Notes: generated from the sequence alone by a model not told the origin. Shown: positions 45,108-63,738, numbered from the stretch's first letter. The stretch is 64,000 bases of DNA from Alnus glutinosa (GCF_958979055.1 NC_084886.1:1879001-1943000); one strand, 5' to 3'. Numbers and translations are program-made.

Positions 45108-45668
45108 TCAAGCAGCGCCAGCTTGTTGTTGTAGACAATCTTAGTCATTTTTCTTTTGAAAATTACAAGACTTACAATTCTTTTACAATTTGATGAAATG
45201 TTACCTCTGAAAATAGATGGGTACAACCCTACCTTGAAGGATAATCATCTTCATAAAAAAAATTAATAATAAATGAAGGGTGTTAATTTCTTTTAATTAT
45301 TTGCATGGTTCCAATTACCTACTGACACGTGTTAGCAAGTTGTAAATGAATAATAAATGTAGCATTACTCTTTGCTTTTTGGGTCCGAGCTAGCTCAATT
45401 GTTAAAATCTTTTATTGTGTGTAGCCCATACAGCTCAATATACCTTTACTGGACAAAAAAGTTTCAAATAAATGATTCTCTCCAATGAGAATGGAGAAGA
45501 TCCCTATCCCTGATAAAAATTGAGTCCTTTTATTTGGCAGAACCTTTGTTGATCTGATTTGCCGAGGAACAAAAAAAAAAAAAAAAAAAAAAAAGAATCT
45601 TTTGTTGATTGTGGGTCTGCCTGATTAAGGCCCAAAAATTAAAATACCACAGAAACAATTAGTGGTTG
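45108..45668. other. Intergenic region between the PBE promoter and the tRNA gene
   Basis: AT-rich sequence with an A tract at about 45570-45594. No coding signal. Confidence 0.45.
45641..45644 (-). terminator. Pol III terminator of tRNA-Leu
   Basis: On the transcript strand a TTTT tract lies about 25 bases after the tRNA 3' end, followed by a second TTTTT. Confidence 0.5.
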
Positions 45669-45751
45669 TGCTGGCTATGGGGTTCGAACCCATGCGCACT
45701 TATGTGCAGAAGATCTTAAGTCTTCCCCCTTAACCTCTCGGGCAAACCAGC
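45669..45751 (-). tRNA. tRNA-Leu (anticodon UAA), nuclear
   Basis: The minus strand folds into a full class II tRNA. Acceptor stem GCTGGTT pairs with AGCCAGC, with discriminator A. The D stem CCC pairs with GGG. The anticodon stem GAAGA/TCTTC encloses the loop CTTAAGA, with anticodon TAA at 45716-45718. A long variable arm and the T arm ATGGGTTCGAACCCCAT (B box GGTTCGAACCC) follow. No intron. The sequence differs from plastid trnL-UAA, so it is nuclear. Confidence 0.93.
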
Positions 45752-46176
45752 CACTTGGATTCTTATATTGTTACAGGATACTATATAACCTTATTTATTT
45801 TTTTTATTTTTTTTTGGCAAATCACATCAACAAAGGTTCCCTCAAAAACAGCTACTTTTATATGAGGGGATACAGCCCATCAGACTTTTTCCAGTCAAAT
45901 CACAGCATGCACTCTTAATTATATGTTTTCATGCAAAGAACGTGGACGCTACCAACACTTGATGATCACATGCAAGCCATGACCCCAGGCCCAGCACTCC
46001 AACTATACATATGTACTATGTGGTCCTGCTTTTAGACTTCAGATTCACTATCTACTTCAGGATCCAAAAGTTACCCGCATAAATATCCAATTAGAATTTA
46101 CCAAGCTGTAGTTATTCGGTAAAGGTGAAACGTGGAGGAACATTTTATAATTTATATTACATCTTATATATTTAAT
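45752..46176. other. Intergenic, no gene seen
   Basis: Upstream side of the tRNA gene. No recognisable element. Confidence 0.4.
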
Positions 46177-46679
46177 AGTGTATATGTGGTTACTTTATTT
46201 AAAAAATTTCTTAAATTTTCTTAAATTTTCTGAATTATCTTCTTTTTTTTTTTAATTACTTTATAAACTTTAAAAATTCTCAATTTTGTGTATTTATCTT
46301 TCAATTTTTTTCAATTTCACCTGCTCATTAAGATTTTCTCTTAAATTCTTTCAAAAAAATTTAAAATACCCATATTTTTTAAAAATAATAAATACATTTT
46401 TTTTTCAAAGATTCAAGCATTAATATTTTGCAAATATACTTAAATCTGTTTCCCTTATATATATATATATATATATATTAAAAAAAAATTGACACCCCTT
46501 TATCAAGATTTAACAAAAAATCCTAACGAAACAGTGAAATTGAAAAAAATTGAAAGATAAATATATTAAATTGAGATCTTTTAAAATTTATAAGATAACT
46601 GCAAATGTGATGAAAGTTTCGAATAGTTAAGTAAATTTTCTCTTAAAAAATTTTAAATGACATAATAACATATACACCA
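46177..46679. mobile_element. AT-rich fold-back MITE
   Basis: The arms match inversely over more than 100 bp: TATTTATCTTTCAATTTTTT with TTTCAATTTCACCTG on the left (46280-46322), against CAGTGAAATTGAAAAAAATT and GAAAGATAAATA on the right (46532-46563). The ends are AGTGTATATGTGG and, inverted, GGTGTATATGTTA. A TA microsatellite at about 46458-46480 lies in the centre. Confidence 0.65.
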
Positions 46680-47149
46680 ATAATTCCAAAAAAAAAAAAA
46701 AACAAAACAAAATATAAACAGTGAAATATAAAGTCTCATTTATTTCGCTGGATTGAGAGTTCTCCTTGAATTTAAGCACTGGCAACAGCTAGCCCAGCAT
46801 GTTTTGCAGGTGTTCAAAGAAAGCCTAACGACCACTTATTTCAAAATAAAGTGAACAAGGTCAACGCAGGACGAGTTTAGGTTGGACCCCCAGGCCCCAA
46901 CCTAATGATGCTGTGATGAAAGGTGTTTGTGATGATTTACATGCCTTCCTCACATTCCTAAAGCCATGGCATAAGAGATGGCCCTTAATAGTAAAAGCTA
47001 GCTCGGATTCAAAAGGACAAATTCTTCAAATTTATTTCAGCTCTTGTCTTAATAGGCTCCCCCATTAAGGATCGAGCCCCTAATTCTTCAAATAAACATG
47101 TTCATTAACCATGAGATAAGCTTGTAGTGTATTACCGTCTTTTTTTTTC
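46680..47149. other. Intergenic, no gene seen
   Basis: No coding or repeat structure that I can name. Confidence 0.4.
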
Positions 47150-47810
47150 TTTTTCTTTTTTTTTTATTATTCAAAAAAAGAAAAAGGGGAAGGGGGGATT
47201 ACAATTAAAGGACTAAAAGAGAACCCTTACTGCTCATTAACCTGATAGAGAAAATAAAAGGTAAAATAATAAAAATGCTTCCGAACACAAGGTGAAAAGC
47301 GGCTCATCTAGCTACCTGCAAAGTGTGAATCAACATTAGCATAATCTAAAGGTTTTTAAAGCACTCTAAACGTTTATTGAGAGCAATTAAACTTAAATGT
47401 CAGAGATTACCGGTACAAAAATCTAGTTCAAGAATAACAAATGATCGTTTAAGGCAATGATAGTCAATAGGAAATCTCCTTCAATAATCACATGTGAGCA
47501 ACCCATAGAGTGGCTGCTGCGACAACAAAGGAAGGCCAGATGGCCACATAAAAATTAACCTTAAAAGATCTTAAGGGGAGGCTCCCAATCAACCATGACT
47601 ACATTCTACCAAGCCACCAAATGGTGTTGTGTGGTGGTCTTGATGCTTTTCAGAGTCATAAGGGGCACATGGGAAATGGCCTAATCGATTAGCCTATTAG
47701 GAGCAAACCAAATATCACCAGAATGTCAAGGGAGGAGTGAGGCCAAAGCAGGGCCTTGATCCAAGCTACAAAAGGCATACAGAAGAAATCACAGTTTTAT
47801 CTAATTATTA
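47150..47810 (-). pseudogene. Degenerate LINE 3' region with RNase H-like scrap
   Basis: On the minus strand a broken frame reads VIIEGDFLLTIIALNDHLLF (about 47490-47430), like the EGDS...ALN segment of RNase H-type domains in plant non-LTR retrotransposons. It is followed by stop-interrupted sequence and an A-rich end near 47150. Many stops and frame shifts are present. Extent and subfamily are uncertain. Confidence 0.5.
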
Positions 47811-48654
47811 CTATCTCATATTGTCGATGTGATAATGTTAACCAGGTCTTAAAATTTTATTTTATTTTTTTAACAATAGTTTATTGGCGCAACTATGTCA
47901 ATATGGTGAAATAGCAATAGAATAAAAATATAATTTTTAGTAATTTATCATTACTCTTAAACTAATATATGTCTTGGAGCGTGTTATTCTCACATGCTGT
48001 TTTATTTATTTATTTTAACATATTTTAGAATTTTTTTTTAATAAGAACACATTTTAGAAATATATATCGATTTAAAAGTTTGAATTTTTTTAAAAAAGAA
48101 AATGATCCAAAATTTATTGAAAACACTAATTAAGCTTGAAAGTCGAGGAATTTGCCAAATTTCTGGCCTCGGATTTTACGGATTTAAAAAATTACACCGA
48201 CACATGATATGATATGGAATTTTACATGCGGCCGATTTTTCACCCCCCGAGTTACCGGAAGTGATGATCATTGGGCATCCACATCAGTGAGTAAAATCAT
48301 TAATGGGACTGAAAAAGTAATTGGAATCGTCAACCTTGAAAGACACCCATTATGCAAAGGTCATAATTGTTGTGCTTACCTTCATTTCCATTCAATTGCT
48401 TTGTCATCTTTATTTGTTAATGCGTTTATTAAGTGGTTTTTATTTTTAATTTCACAACGTGTTTTATGATATATAAATGTCGAAACTGTTTTTTAAATTT
48501 TAATAGTATTTTTTTAATATTTTTATTTTTTTAATAAAAAACAAATGACATAAAATAAAAATGTAAAGAAACATAGGCTTAAACACTCTGTAGGTGATCA
48601 AATGATAAGTACGCAGTCATCTTTTGGATATAATTAATGGAGAAAAAAAAAAGG
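47811..48654. other. AT-rich intergenic, no gene seen
   Basis: The frame at 48209-48469 has no recognisable similarity and no splice or promoter context. Confidence 0.4.
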
Positions 48655-49017
48655 AAAAGCACGCGTACACTTCTTAAAATATATTCGATTGATAATGTCT
48701 CTTAAATTATTAATTGTGTTAAATGTTTTTAAGAGGTAACTCAATCAGCTGAAGACCAAGCAAAGCGGAGGTCACTAGTTCGAATCCTCCCTCTCCCTCT
48801 TATGTGGACATGTAAAAAAAAAAAATTATTAATTATGTTAATGTCTTTTTCCAATACATATTAAATTCTTCCGATGACAAAAATACCCTTCATAAAATTT
48901 TAAAAGATTTTAAAACAATATAAAAACAATACAAAAACAAAAATAATAACACAATTAATAATTTGATGGCACATTAACAATTAAATATAATTTAAGAATG
49001 GCATGCGTACATTTTCA
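48655..49017. mobile_element. MITE hosting a nested SINE
   Basis: Outer ends AAAGCACGCGTACACTTCTT and, inverted from the right, GAAAATGTACGCATGCCATT mark the host element. Inner phrases ATTATTAATTGTG recur in inverse order on the right arm. A tRNA-derived insertion interrupts it at 48731-48825. Related phrases occur in the element at 52691-53335. Confidence 0.6.
48731..48825 (+). mobile_element. Short tRNA-derived SINE
   Basis: It begins GGTAACTCAATCAGCTG (A-box-like), contains GGTCACTAGTTCGAATCC (B box AGTTCGAATCC) and ends in a run of As. The flanks TTATTAATTGTGTTAAATG and TTATTAATTATGTTAATG look like a target duplication of about 24 bp with some divergence. It cannot form a complete tRNA. 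Confidence 0.65.
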
Positions 49018-49037
49018 AAAAAATAAAAATAAAAATA

Positions 49038-49040
<3 letters not shown>

Positions 49041-49129
<89 letters not shown>
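49041..49129. repeat. (TA)n microsatellite, about 90 bp
   Basis: Perfect TA repeats preceded by AAAAT units. ORFs of alternating Tyr-Ile over it are artefacts. Confidence 0.95.
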
Positions 49130-49133
<4 letters not shown>

Positions 49134-50921
49134 TTGGTCAAAGGTCAAAAAAGCTATATCCTTTAATTTCCCCTTATAGAGTGGAAAATATGGATTTGCA
49201 TGGCATAATCCAAAATCTGATAGACGTGACGCTTTTGTTTCTAGTGCTCCGTGGGACCGGATACCGATACCAAAGGTTTTCAGCTTTCGGGAATCTGTCT
49301 TGGACTCTTGGCCCACACCATGAGTGTTACCGCCCAATCACATCTAAAAGACTAAAATACCGATCCCTCCCCGCGCTTCTTCCAAAATCCCAACTATATT
49401 ATCGTATTCGTAATGTTAGACTTTTATTGCATTAACAATTTGAAAATCTAAAATGTTTAAAGAATTTAAGAGGATTCTGATATACTTTTATTAAGGGATA
49501 AAGCTCTTATTAAAAAAATAATAATAATTGAGTTTGTAAGATTTTTTTTTTTATATAATTTTATTAGTAAATTGGTAAATATTCAAAATATATGTGATTT
49601 TCTATATATATATTTTTAATAGAGTATGTGATTTTCCTATATAATTAATCTATTAATTTTTATATACATTTTTAAAAATACATATATTTTAGACACGTAT
49701 TAATTTAATAAATTGAATTAAAAAAATAAAATTCTCCCATTGAAGAAATTTTTATTCTCTAATTTCTTATTTTATTTTGTACAAGTATAATGCTTTTTTT
49801 AAGACAAATTTTGATATTACCACACAATTCACATCTAAAATACCGATCCGTCCCCCCGCTTCCCCAAAAATCCCATCCATATTAGCACATGCCAAACTTT
49901 TCTAAACGTCTTTCTTCTTTTTCTTTTTCGTACTCTTTTCTCATTGAACTTATAAAATAAAGAAATGCTATTTATTAAGCTATTATATAATAATGTAATA
50001 GTAAAAATTAATTTTTTTATAAGTTATTATTAATTCAAATATTAATTTTTACTATTACGTCATTCCACTTGTATGCTAGTCGTATAACAGTCTATTAAGT
50101 AGTATTATTCTATAAAATATAACATTGTTTGTTAAAACTTTTTCCTTTTATTTTCTATTTGAAAACAAAAATATTAACAAACAAGCTAATTAACCTCTAT
50201 TATCTTCTTTATTTTATTTTCTCCTCCAATTTAAAAGTATGATATCTTTTTTTTTTTTTCTTTTTTTTTTTAACAAAATAAGTAGGATGCTTTTAAAGAC
50301 AAAGTTTGATACTATATGTCTCATTCAATGCTATGGGGGACATGCTTAAACTTCTCAGCATCTATGTAGGTATGTAGTTCCCCTAAAGGTAGAACTGTAG
50401 AAGGAGAGAGGGTTAATAATTGAACCTATAATCAGTATGATTTGAATTCATGATGTGTAATAATAAACTGTTTTACAACTTTCCATAACATTAAGACAAC
50501 AATACATATGAATTACACCGTTGATGTCATACATGTACTGATATTATATCACTTGGTAGTTGGTACCTTTTTTATTTTGATAATCGATTGTATCATTAGA
50601 TTAGACATTCTTTCTAATGGATAAACATGTGCGTCAAATATATATATATATATATATTTATCTTTTTTAAATAAATATTTGGATCACATTCATTAATCAA
50701 ATAATTATAGTAGTTTGCTCTAATACAACAATATTATAGATATATGTAATAATTTTTTCTAATCAAACTTGATTTTTGACTTGTTTAACAACGGTCTTTG
50801 TTAACTTGTGGGCGGCACAATTCGCCTCCCAACTAATATGGTGGTCTACCCACTAGACAACAAAGCAATAACCATTCATCTAATTAAATGGTAAATTCAT
50901 AAAAATACACATCCAAAAAAG
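49130..50921. other. AT-rich intergenic region with a small fold-back
   Basis: No gene is visible. A palindromic element of about 155 bp lies at 49961-50116. A TA repeat lies at about 50637-50657. Confidence 0.45.
49961..50116. mobile_element. Small fold-back MITE
   Basis: Arms AATAATGTAATAGTAAAAAT and ATTTTTACTATTACGTCATT are inverse complements with few mismatches. Outer parts TGCTATTTATTAAGC and CTATTAAGTAGTA match more loosely. Confidence 0.6.
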
Positions 50922-51718
50922 TAGGGGTGTAAACCCGATCGGGAACTGATAACCGATAAATCGGTTTGGTATTCGGTTTTTTTCAACCAATAACTAGCAA
51001 CTTAGAGCCCGTTACTGGTTTTGGCATTTTAATATACCCGACTATAACCAATAAACAAGGTATATATATATATACATAAATAAATAATAAAATATAAAAA
51101 TTACACCTGATACCCTTTACCCTAATCTTACATCTTTCAGGTTTTCCTTTCACTTTTGTCTTTCACTTTCAGCTTCACTCTTCACTCTTCAGCCAACGCC
51201 CGTTGCCCGACAGCACAACCACAAACTCACAAAGTTCGGAAGCTCCACTACATTGGATCTCTCTGATATTTTAACTTCACTCTTCATATCTCTCCGGCGA
51301 AGAGTCTTCACCAACCATCTAAACGTGAACAAGCAATCGGCCTCTCCAACACGTGTCAACCTCTACACCATTGTTCCGCTCTCCACCTCCGTCTGATTCT
51401 CTATCAACCACTGGTTCATCTCCCCCATCTGTAGCCAAGTCATCAAGAACCACCGCATGGCAGCCCGGTCTCCATCCCCAAGAAGACATGTACGTGCTCG
51501 TTGACATCGCACCCGGGGTTGGATCAGTGGAGTGGAGGGAGAGTAGGTTAAGCAAGCGTTGACCACCCTGATCCACCCTAATCCGGCCATTGGCCTGTTG
51601 ATTTGCCATTTATCGGTCCGGGTAAGCCCTGGTTATTACAAATCCGGTTAATCGGCTACCGAAGCCGATTATTAGTTTTAGCCAATAACCAATAATCAGC
51701 TCTGGGTTTTCACCCTTA
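50922..51718. mobile_element. Non-autonomous hAT-like element
   Basis: Terminal inverted repeats TAGGGGTGTAAACCC and TAAGGGTGAAAACCC (inverted from the right end). They are flanked by CAAAAAAG (50914-50921) and CAAAAAGC (51719-51726), a near-match 8-bp duplication as expected for hAT. The subterminal regions are rich in AACCGGTTA/CGGTTTGG phrases. The GC-richer middle (51180-51600) has open frames on both strands but no hAT transposase motifs that I recognise. Confidence 0.6.
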
Positions 51719-52690
51719 CAAAAAGCCACCAAGCAATGAAATATTGACACAAATTACATCACGTGCAATTTATGGACGTAGGAGTGGAGTTACGTTTAGC
51801 GCCCCAACCCTCAACATGTTTTTTCACATTTTTTTATAAAATCGGATTCGAGTCATGAAGGGGGACGACCTATTAGCTAAATTAAATTGTTTTGATACTA
51901 CGTATGGGCATAGAAAAATGACTATCATCGATGAAATTGACCGTCATAAACGTTCGATTTGGAACTTCTAAATAAGTGGTTAGACCCTTAACACATATAC
52001 GTGTGTGTGTGTGTGATTATGTTATAAAACTGTTTTAGTATTATGTATATGCAACAAGTTAAGTCTTTAAATATTAGTATTATATTAAATGATATATATA
52101 ATATTATGTTATTTAAAATTTTAAATAATGTAACAATATTTACATTATTAGATTTGTAAAATCTGATATATTTCATAACATAAATTATCTTAATTTTTAC
52201 TTGAAATTAAAAATTTTGTGATCTATTTTACAAATAGCCACTATCTTAGTAGAACTGTAGAAGATTATGTAATACACAGGAACATCTGTCGAGTTCACCA
52301 AAAAGTTACTATAACGAAAATGAACAAGTACAAAGAAAAGAACCTTAAGCATTTCATTAAATCCATAAAACCCTGTTATGAGATTTGCTTGGAACCTTAA
52401 ACATTTTATTAAATCCCTAAAACCTTGATAGGGGTACTAAATCTTGTACTAAGAATTAGTAATTCTTACTAAGATGATAGTGGAGTTTATTAATTGGAGA
52501 TGATAAAAACAATTAATAAAAAAAAGTTACGAGTACCAATAAATAAGCTCTACATCATCTTAGTAACCATATCTTCGTAAAAGATTTAGTACCCTAACAT
52601 TTCTCATCTTAAAACGGAAATCCCCTAAAAACTTCATTTTTAATGACTTATTATGAGAACACAAACGTGTAATAAATAATTTAGTTAGAT
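51719..52690. other. AT-rich intergenic, no gene seen
   Basis: A short GTGTGT run lies at about 52000-52013. No other named structure. Confidence 0.4.
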
Positions 52691-53335
52691 ATAAATGTAG
52701 CATTTTATTTCAAACTACTAATTGTGTCGATGTCTTCCCTCAAACTACAAAAAAATGCCAATGTACCCCCTAAGACCAACAAAAAGACAAAAATGACCCT
52801 AATTTTTTTTGTTTGAATAAGAAAAAAATGTCCTTATAAATTAAAAAAATTAAAAACTAAAAATTATTGAAAAAAACAAATTAAATAAAAAAAGAAAAAA
52901 GAATGGTTTTTTTTTTTAAAAAAAATCAAACGAAAAAATAACTGAAAATTATAAAAACAATTTTTTTTAAAGAAAAAAACTAAAAATAAAAAATAAAAAC
53001 CAGTTTTTCATTAAATTAATAAAAAGAACAATTTTTTTTAAACAAAATCAAACGAAAAAAATAACTGGAAATTATTTTTTTAAAATAAAATAAAAACAAA
53101 CAAACAAAAAAACAGTTTTTAATTTTTTTTGTAATAAATTTTTGTTATTTTGTATTTCTTTAATAATTTTTTTAGTTTTTTATTTTATTTTAATAATTTT
53201 ATAAAGGGTATTTTTGTCATTAACGGGATATTAATATTTTTTGGTAGTTTAGGGGGATAGATTGATACAATTGATAATTTGGGGATACATTAACAATTAG
53301 GTGGTAGTTTGAAGGGATTATGTATACATTTTCCT
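52691..53335. mobile_element. Long-TIR MITE
   Basis: The left arm (TTTCAAACTACTAATTGTGT, CCCTCAAACTACAAAAAAAT) and the inverted right arm (CTTCAAACTACCACCTAATT, CCCTAAACTACCAAAAAATA) match over more than 100 bp. The interior is mostly A/T tracts. No coding capacity. Confidence 0.65.
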
Positions 53336-54369
53336 TTAAGATTTTTTTCCCACCATTTTGAATCAAATGGGATCCTCTAAATTTAAAGCGAAATGAAAAT
53401 GAATAATTTTTCGATTCAAATTTTATTTTATTATATTTTTCTGTATATATAATATCACGTCATTTAAACATTTTAAATAACATATCAATATATTTACTAT
53501 GTAACCTTATATACACTATTAATTTGTGAAGAAGTTATTAAATAGATGAGTTTTTGAAGAGCAAAGTAAGTTTTATAGGCTTTGTATTTTGAGAAATATT
53601 ATATGCATTCTCGATATATCGACGTATCAATAAAAATTATTATTAAATTTAGAATAAATTACTAAAAATTTAACGGTAATATTTATTACGACATTAATTT
53701 AAAAATGAATAGAGCATTTCTCTTGTATTTTTGGAGGGTCTTTTGCTCAGTGGGTCAATTTTTATTTTGTTTGTTAAATTACCTTTTTTTCACCCCTGAT
53801 TGGCTGATTGCGGGGAAAACTACAGTACTGATTCCGTGAGTTACGGATCTTGACGGTGAGTTACTGAAAGTTACTACAGGATCAGTAAAGATATTGTACA
53901 GCATTTTGGTGGTGAGAAACACAACCACGTGGACTCGAGGTGAGCCCACATTTTTATAATCAGTCAGAATCGAGGATTCCTCTTTCCGTACTCCTGCGTG
54001 GAGACAGCCGCTGCCAATTTAATCATTCAATTTAGGTTGACGAAACTACCCTCATCAGACTTTTGTAATTACGTGCTGTACATATAATTGGAAAATGATA
54101 AAAAAACTCTTGATGTACAACAATAATACAACAAGAAAATACATTGGGGTGAGACTTGTTATGATTTTATGTTTTGTTTGATATATTTTAAAAGGAGTTC
54201 TATTAAGTGTATTATATAACTTTTATTATATGACAACTACAAATTAACGTGACAATTTACATGATAGTTACAATGTCCACTATAAAATAATTAAATTTGA
54301 CTATGGTATGCAGTATGCGCCGTCAAATTAGCTTGTAAGTCTTCGTGGTACTTACAACCTTTTTAAAAT
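53336..54369. other. AT-rich intergenic, no gene seen
   Basis: No coding signal. A segment near 54110-54160 (TACAACAATAATACAACAAG) weakly recalls the fold-back at 11747. Confidence 0.4.
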
Positions 54370-55335
54370 TGCATTAAGAAACTTAATCAAAAAATTGGTC
54401 AGTTTGGTAAAAGGTGGGTATTAGGTAAGTCGGTGTCGGAAACCCTTTCACCGACTTTCGACCGAAATAGTTAGGTAAAGTCGGGGAATTACCTGACTTT
54501 ATTCCGATAAGGATTTTTCCTGAAATTTTTGGATAATTTGAAATAATCAAAAAAATAAAAAAATTGACGGTCGAATAATTCGGTAAATCAAGCATTCATT
54601 CAACTGTTTTTCAACAAGTTTACAGCTTAAAATTCCAACAAAGTGAACAAATCCAACAACCAAAACTCTCAAAACAACAATCGAACGGATTGATTATGAT
54701 TCAAACCCACAAATCACAATATATATAAATGATAAATCAAAGAAAAAGGAGGAGAAAATGAGTGTTAATGGTTTAACATAGGCTTGATTCAATATTTTAG
54801 TTGAAGTCTTGAAGACGAGAGTAGACGATTGTTACGACTCATACGAGAGTGAAAGAGACAGAGAGACGTTTTTGTCGTTCTCGATCCCCATCAGCCACTG
54901 CATCATCTGAGGCGAGAGAGAAAGAAAGACGGGCGGCCCCACCGCTGGGCGTCACGGCGTGGGGCTAGGAGGAAGTGATCCTAGGCTAAGGTTCAGGAGG
55001 GGAGATGGCGCCGTGCGTGAGGAAAGGGACTGAGGGAGTGAAGTGTAAAGTAGGGCTAAGGGTTTGGAGAAAAGTATGCATACGTATGTTTTCTTAAGTA
55101 ACGTTGTTTGGCTCCTAAGCAAATTAACATTTTTTTTTTTACTTTGTCGGGTCGGTTACTGACTGAAACCGAATTCCACCGATTACCGACCCGACTTCAA
55201 TTTTCGAAATTATAATTGATTTAAATTTTTGAATTTAAAATTATTCGGTGAGCGGTAGGCGGTTGAAATTGGTTCGATGGCGATCGATGGATTTTCGGTA
55301 GTAAGTAATTGAATAATTTGCCCGCCCCTAAACAC
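54370..55335. mobile_element. Probable degenerate transposon, hAT-like right end
   Basis: The right end, read inward, is TTTAGGGGCGGGCAAATTAT, similar to hAT termini. Both flanking parts are rich in GTCGGT/ACCGAC phrases like those of the 50922 element. The left border is not defined. The GC-richer middle at 54880-55060 has no recognised protein. Confidence 0.4.
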
Positions 55336-58310
55336 AATCTTAAACAAACTCTTATCACTGGACTATAATTCTTTTAATTCCATTTAAAATGGAGATAATC
55401 TATTTTATAATAAGGATTTAAAGTTTATATATCTAAAGATGTATACATTATTTAAATTTTTAAAAAGACATGTCAATATTGTATTGTATGCACCGTTAAA
55501 TGCAATGACTTTAAATTTTGAACATTAAATAAAGAGGATCTTATTCCATTATTATTTTAGTCACTAAATAATTTCATTTAATTATAACCAACGTGAGAGA
55601 GTCTTAGAAAAAAATGTAGTTACAAAACATCTTTCTTTAAAAATACGACCAAATTATAAATGCATTGGGAATATAGGTGTGGGAAATGATGAATTCCAAC
55701 GCCCCTACCCAACGGCCGGGTATATTCCTAAAATGTCTTAGTACTATTGGTAGGAATTGAAGTTTTTTTTCTTCTTCTTTTTGTACATAACAAGTACATA
55801 ATGCTGTGACTTAAATATCCGCCTTTTGTTATTTGAATTATGAAGTACTACGATGAGTAGTTGCTTTAATAATTTTTTAATTATTTTATAACACTTTTTT
55901 TTTTAATGTAAGGCTGATCGTACTAATTCAACAAAATCTCACTTTGCAAATTATTTTGTCTAGAATGAAAGACACACACACACATATATAATCGAAATTA
56001 GTTAAAGCCTAAGAAAACTTTTTATAGGATCGTACATGAGATATGGCATTAGTCAAATTATGTGCCGAATTTTATGCTGATTGGTGGGATATGACCTTAG
56101 TTAGATTCTTCGCGTACAATTACGAGGTAGTTGGATTGAAACCATGGAGTGGTTGTTCTATGCACTACAATTCCAACCTCTTCTAAGCAATTACTATGGT
56201 AACGCCATTGACTGAGCTACTTGAATTTGCCTCTTGGCTGGGTCTTATTGCTTGTTCTTTGTTTTATTTATTTTTGTTGGCTTTCGTGATTTCACATTCA
56301 AATTTAATCACCTTGACCCGAATTAATGGCTCCCGATCTCGTCTTTTCAACTTGGGTTGGCCGAGAATACACCTTGGTCTATCGACTTCAATTTATGACT
56401 CATATATGCTAAATTTATAAAATTGTAAACCTTACAAACCCGTTTCAAGATCACTTAAAAAAAGGAAAAAAAAATTGTATCAAGAGCGGTGGAAGCAATA
56501 AATATTTTGTTATAAGGAGTTGTTCTTGTGTCTTCTTAAATGTAATGAAACTTTAAAATTATAATTAAATCAAAATTTAATAATAATAATTTTAAAAATT
56601 ATAATGGACACAAATAATACCACTCGGAAGCGAGTGAAGGTCCATGATTTGACTTGTCTTAGGAGATTATGGATTTCTCCCAATTTTGTGTCAAAAATAA
56701 TAAAAAAAAGAAAAGAAAAATCAACGAAGAAGGACAATTGCGTCAATCAATTACATTTATGACAGATCTAATAACCGACAAGCGAGGAGGTCGGCAACTG
56801 TCGGCCGGTGAACCGGGGAGTCAAAAGCGGCGATTTTAATTTTTTTTTTTTAAATCAATTCTAATAAACAATTAATCAATTCTATAATTATAATTTTTTT
56901 TTTAAAAAAAAAAGCCTTTCTCACAGCCATAGTTATTTCCCTTGAAGTAAACCCTTCAAACCTTTGAAAATCTATTTACGATTTCCAATACTCCTTTTCC
57001 ATGTAAGACCATAGAATAACGGAAAGCCTAATCTCTTTCCCTCCCTCCTCTCTCTCTCTCTCTCCCTCTCCGATTCGGATCCTCCAAAACCTAACAACTG
57101 TAATGAGATGGAACTTCACGGATCACGGAAATCCTAATTTTCTGTTTGGTTCGGGGGATTCTTGTAAATGCTCTTGTATGAAGCCTCCTTGGCTTGGTTC
57201 CGTTTTTTTTTCTGGTGCGTTTTTGGTGCCAATCCCTAGTTTTCCTCACTCAAATACTTCACGTCTAGTTCTGTTTCCGTTCTCTGGATTTTTGCAGTAC
57301 TGAGCTGTGATTTGTTTTGTGAAAATGATTATTTTTCCTGGTTTAATTTTGTTTCCGTGTTTTCTTTTTTCCTTCCTGGATGTGAATCACATTGCGTGGG
57401 CAATTCGCGTTTTTATGGTTAGGTAGTGCCTTTATTTGCGAAGTGGTTCCTATAAATGTGGATTGCACTGTTTTTTATCTGTATTTGGAATTTCTTAGCT
57501 GATGGTCTAGTCCCAGCTAAAGATCTCTATTTAGGAAGTCATTTTCGAATTCCATTTTCTTGGGAATCTTGAATCTCGGGTATTCGATCAAAATTCCAAA
57601 TCAATTTATGTGTTTTTTATGCCATCATTCCTGTTTCAATGTATGCTTTTTGTTCATGATTTTTTCTTCATGAGTCTGGAATTATGTGTTTGATGAAATG
57701 TCATAATCGATTAGATTTTTTTTCCCCCCTCTTGTACTGTTTTTTCTGGATCAATTGCGTTTTATAGAATGCTATAAACAAATAATAGTTCACTGTGCTG
57801 ACGACCTTTTCTTTTATTGGGTGTCTGTGTTTAAAGCCTCATTTTTTTTTTAATATGCGCCAAAGCTCTGTTTGGTTGGTGAGAAAATGTTGGACAAGAG
57901 ATTTTATTTTCCACCATTTAACTGAACCGAATACAATAATCGGCTTAGTTACCTCAATTAATCTCTCTCTCTCTCTCTTTTTTTTTCCCCGTAAAATGGA
58001 ATTCAAAATGTTTGATTTCGTTTTTCTTCTCTTTTTCGTCAGTTCGAAGCAACGAAACAGTGTAAACGTTACCTTCATTGGATTGCCATGTATATTGTTG
58101 ATTCCAGCTTCTTTTATCAAAATAATTTTCTCTTTGGATTTATTAGCACGCCTTTATGCAACAAAGTTTCTTTAGCTGTTGCAGTTTGGACTTGTCACTG
58201 GTATCCTTCTTGAGCTAAGCAGAGAGGTTCCTAAGCGTTTGCTGATTTTTTTCTTTTTCTTTTCCTAATCCAGATGAACTATGCCTGTCTCTAGTTTTCC
58301 TAATTCAATA
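55336..58310. other. Intergenic region, promoter and noncoding leader of the PUB gene
   Basis: No gene is seen before about 57.0 kb. A GC-rich patch sits at 56770-56830. A CT-rich tract at 57040-57070 looks like the start of the PUB leader. A leader intron ends at the CAG acceptor 58271-58273. The leader donor could not be placed. ORFs at 57103 and 57795 have no similarity. Confidence 0.45.

Positions 58311-63738
<5,428 letters not shown>

Noticed and set aside
45380..45440. tRNA-like phrase GAGCTAGCTCAATTG
   Set aside because: Resembles an A box only; no B box or cloverleaf, so not a tRNA and not a supported SINE.
48981..49435. ORFs with long Tyr-Ile repeats on both strands
   Set aside because: Translations of the TA microsatellite at 49041-49129; the same applies to the ORFs over 59289-59403.
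57795..58175. 126-residue plus-strand ORF upstream of PUB
   Set aside because: Lies in the leader intron; T-rich, hydrophobic by composition, no similarity.
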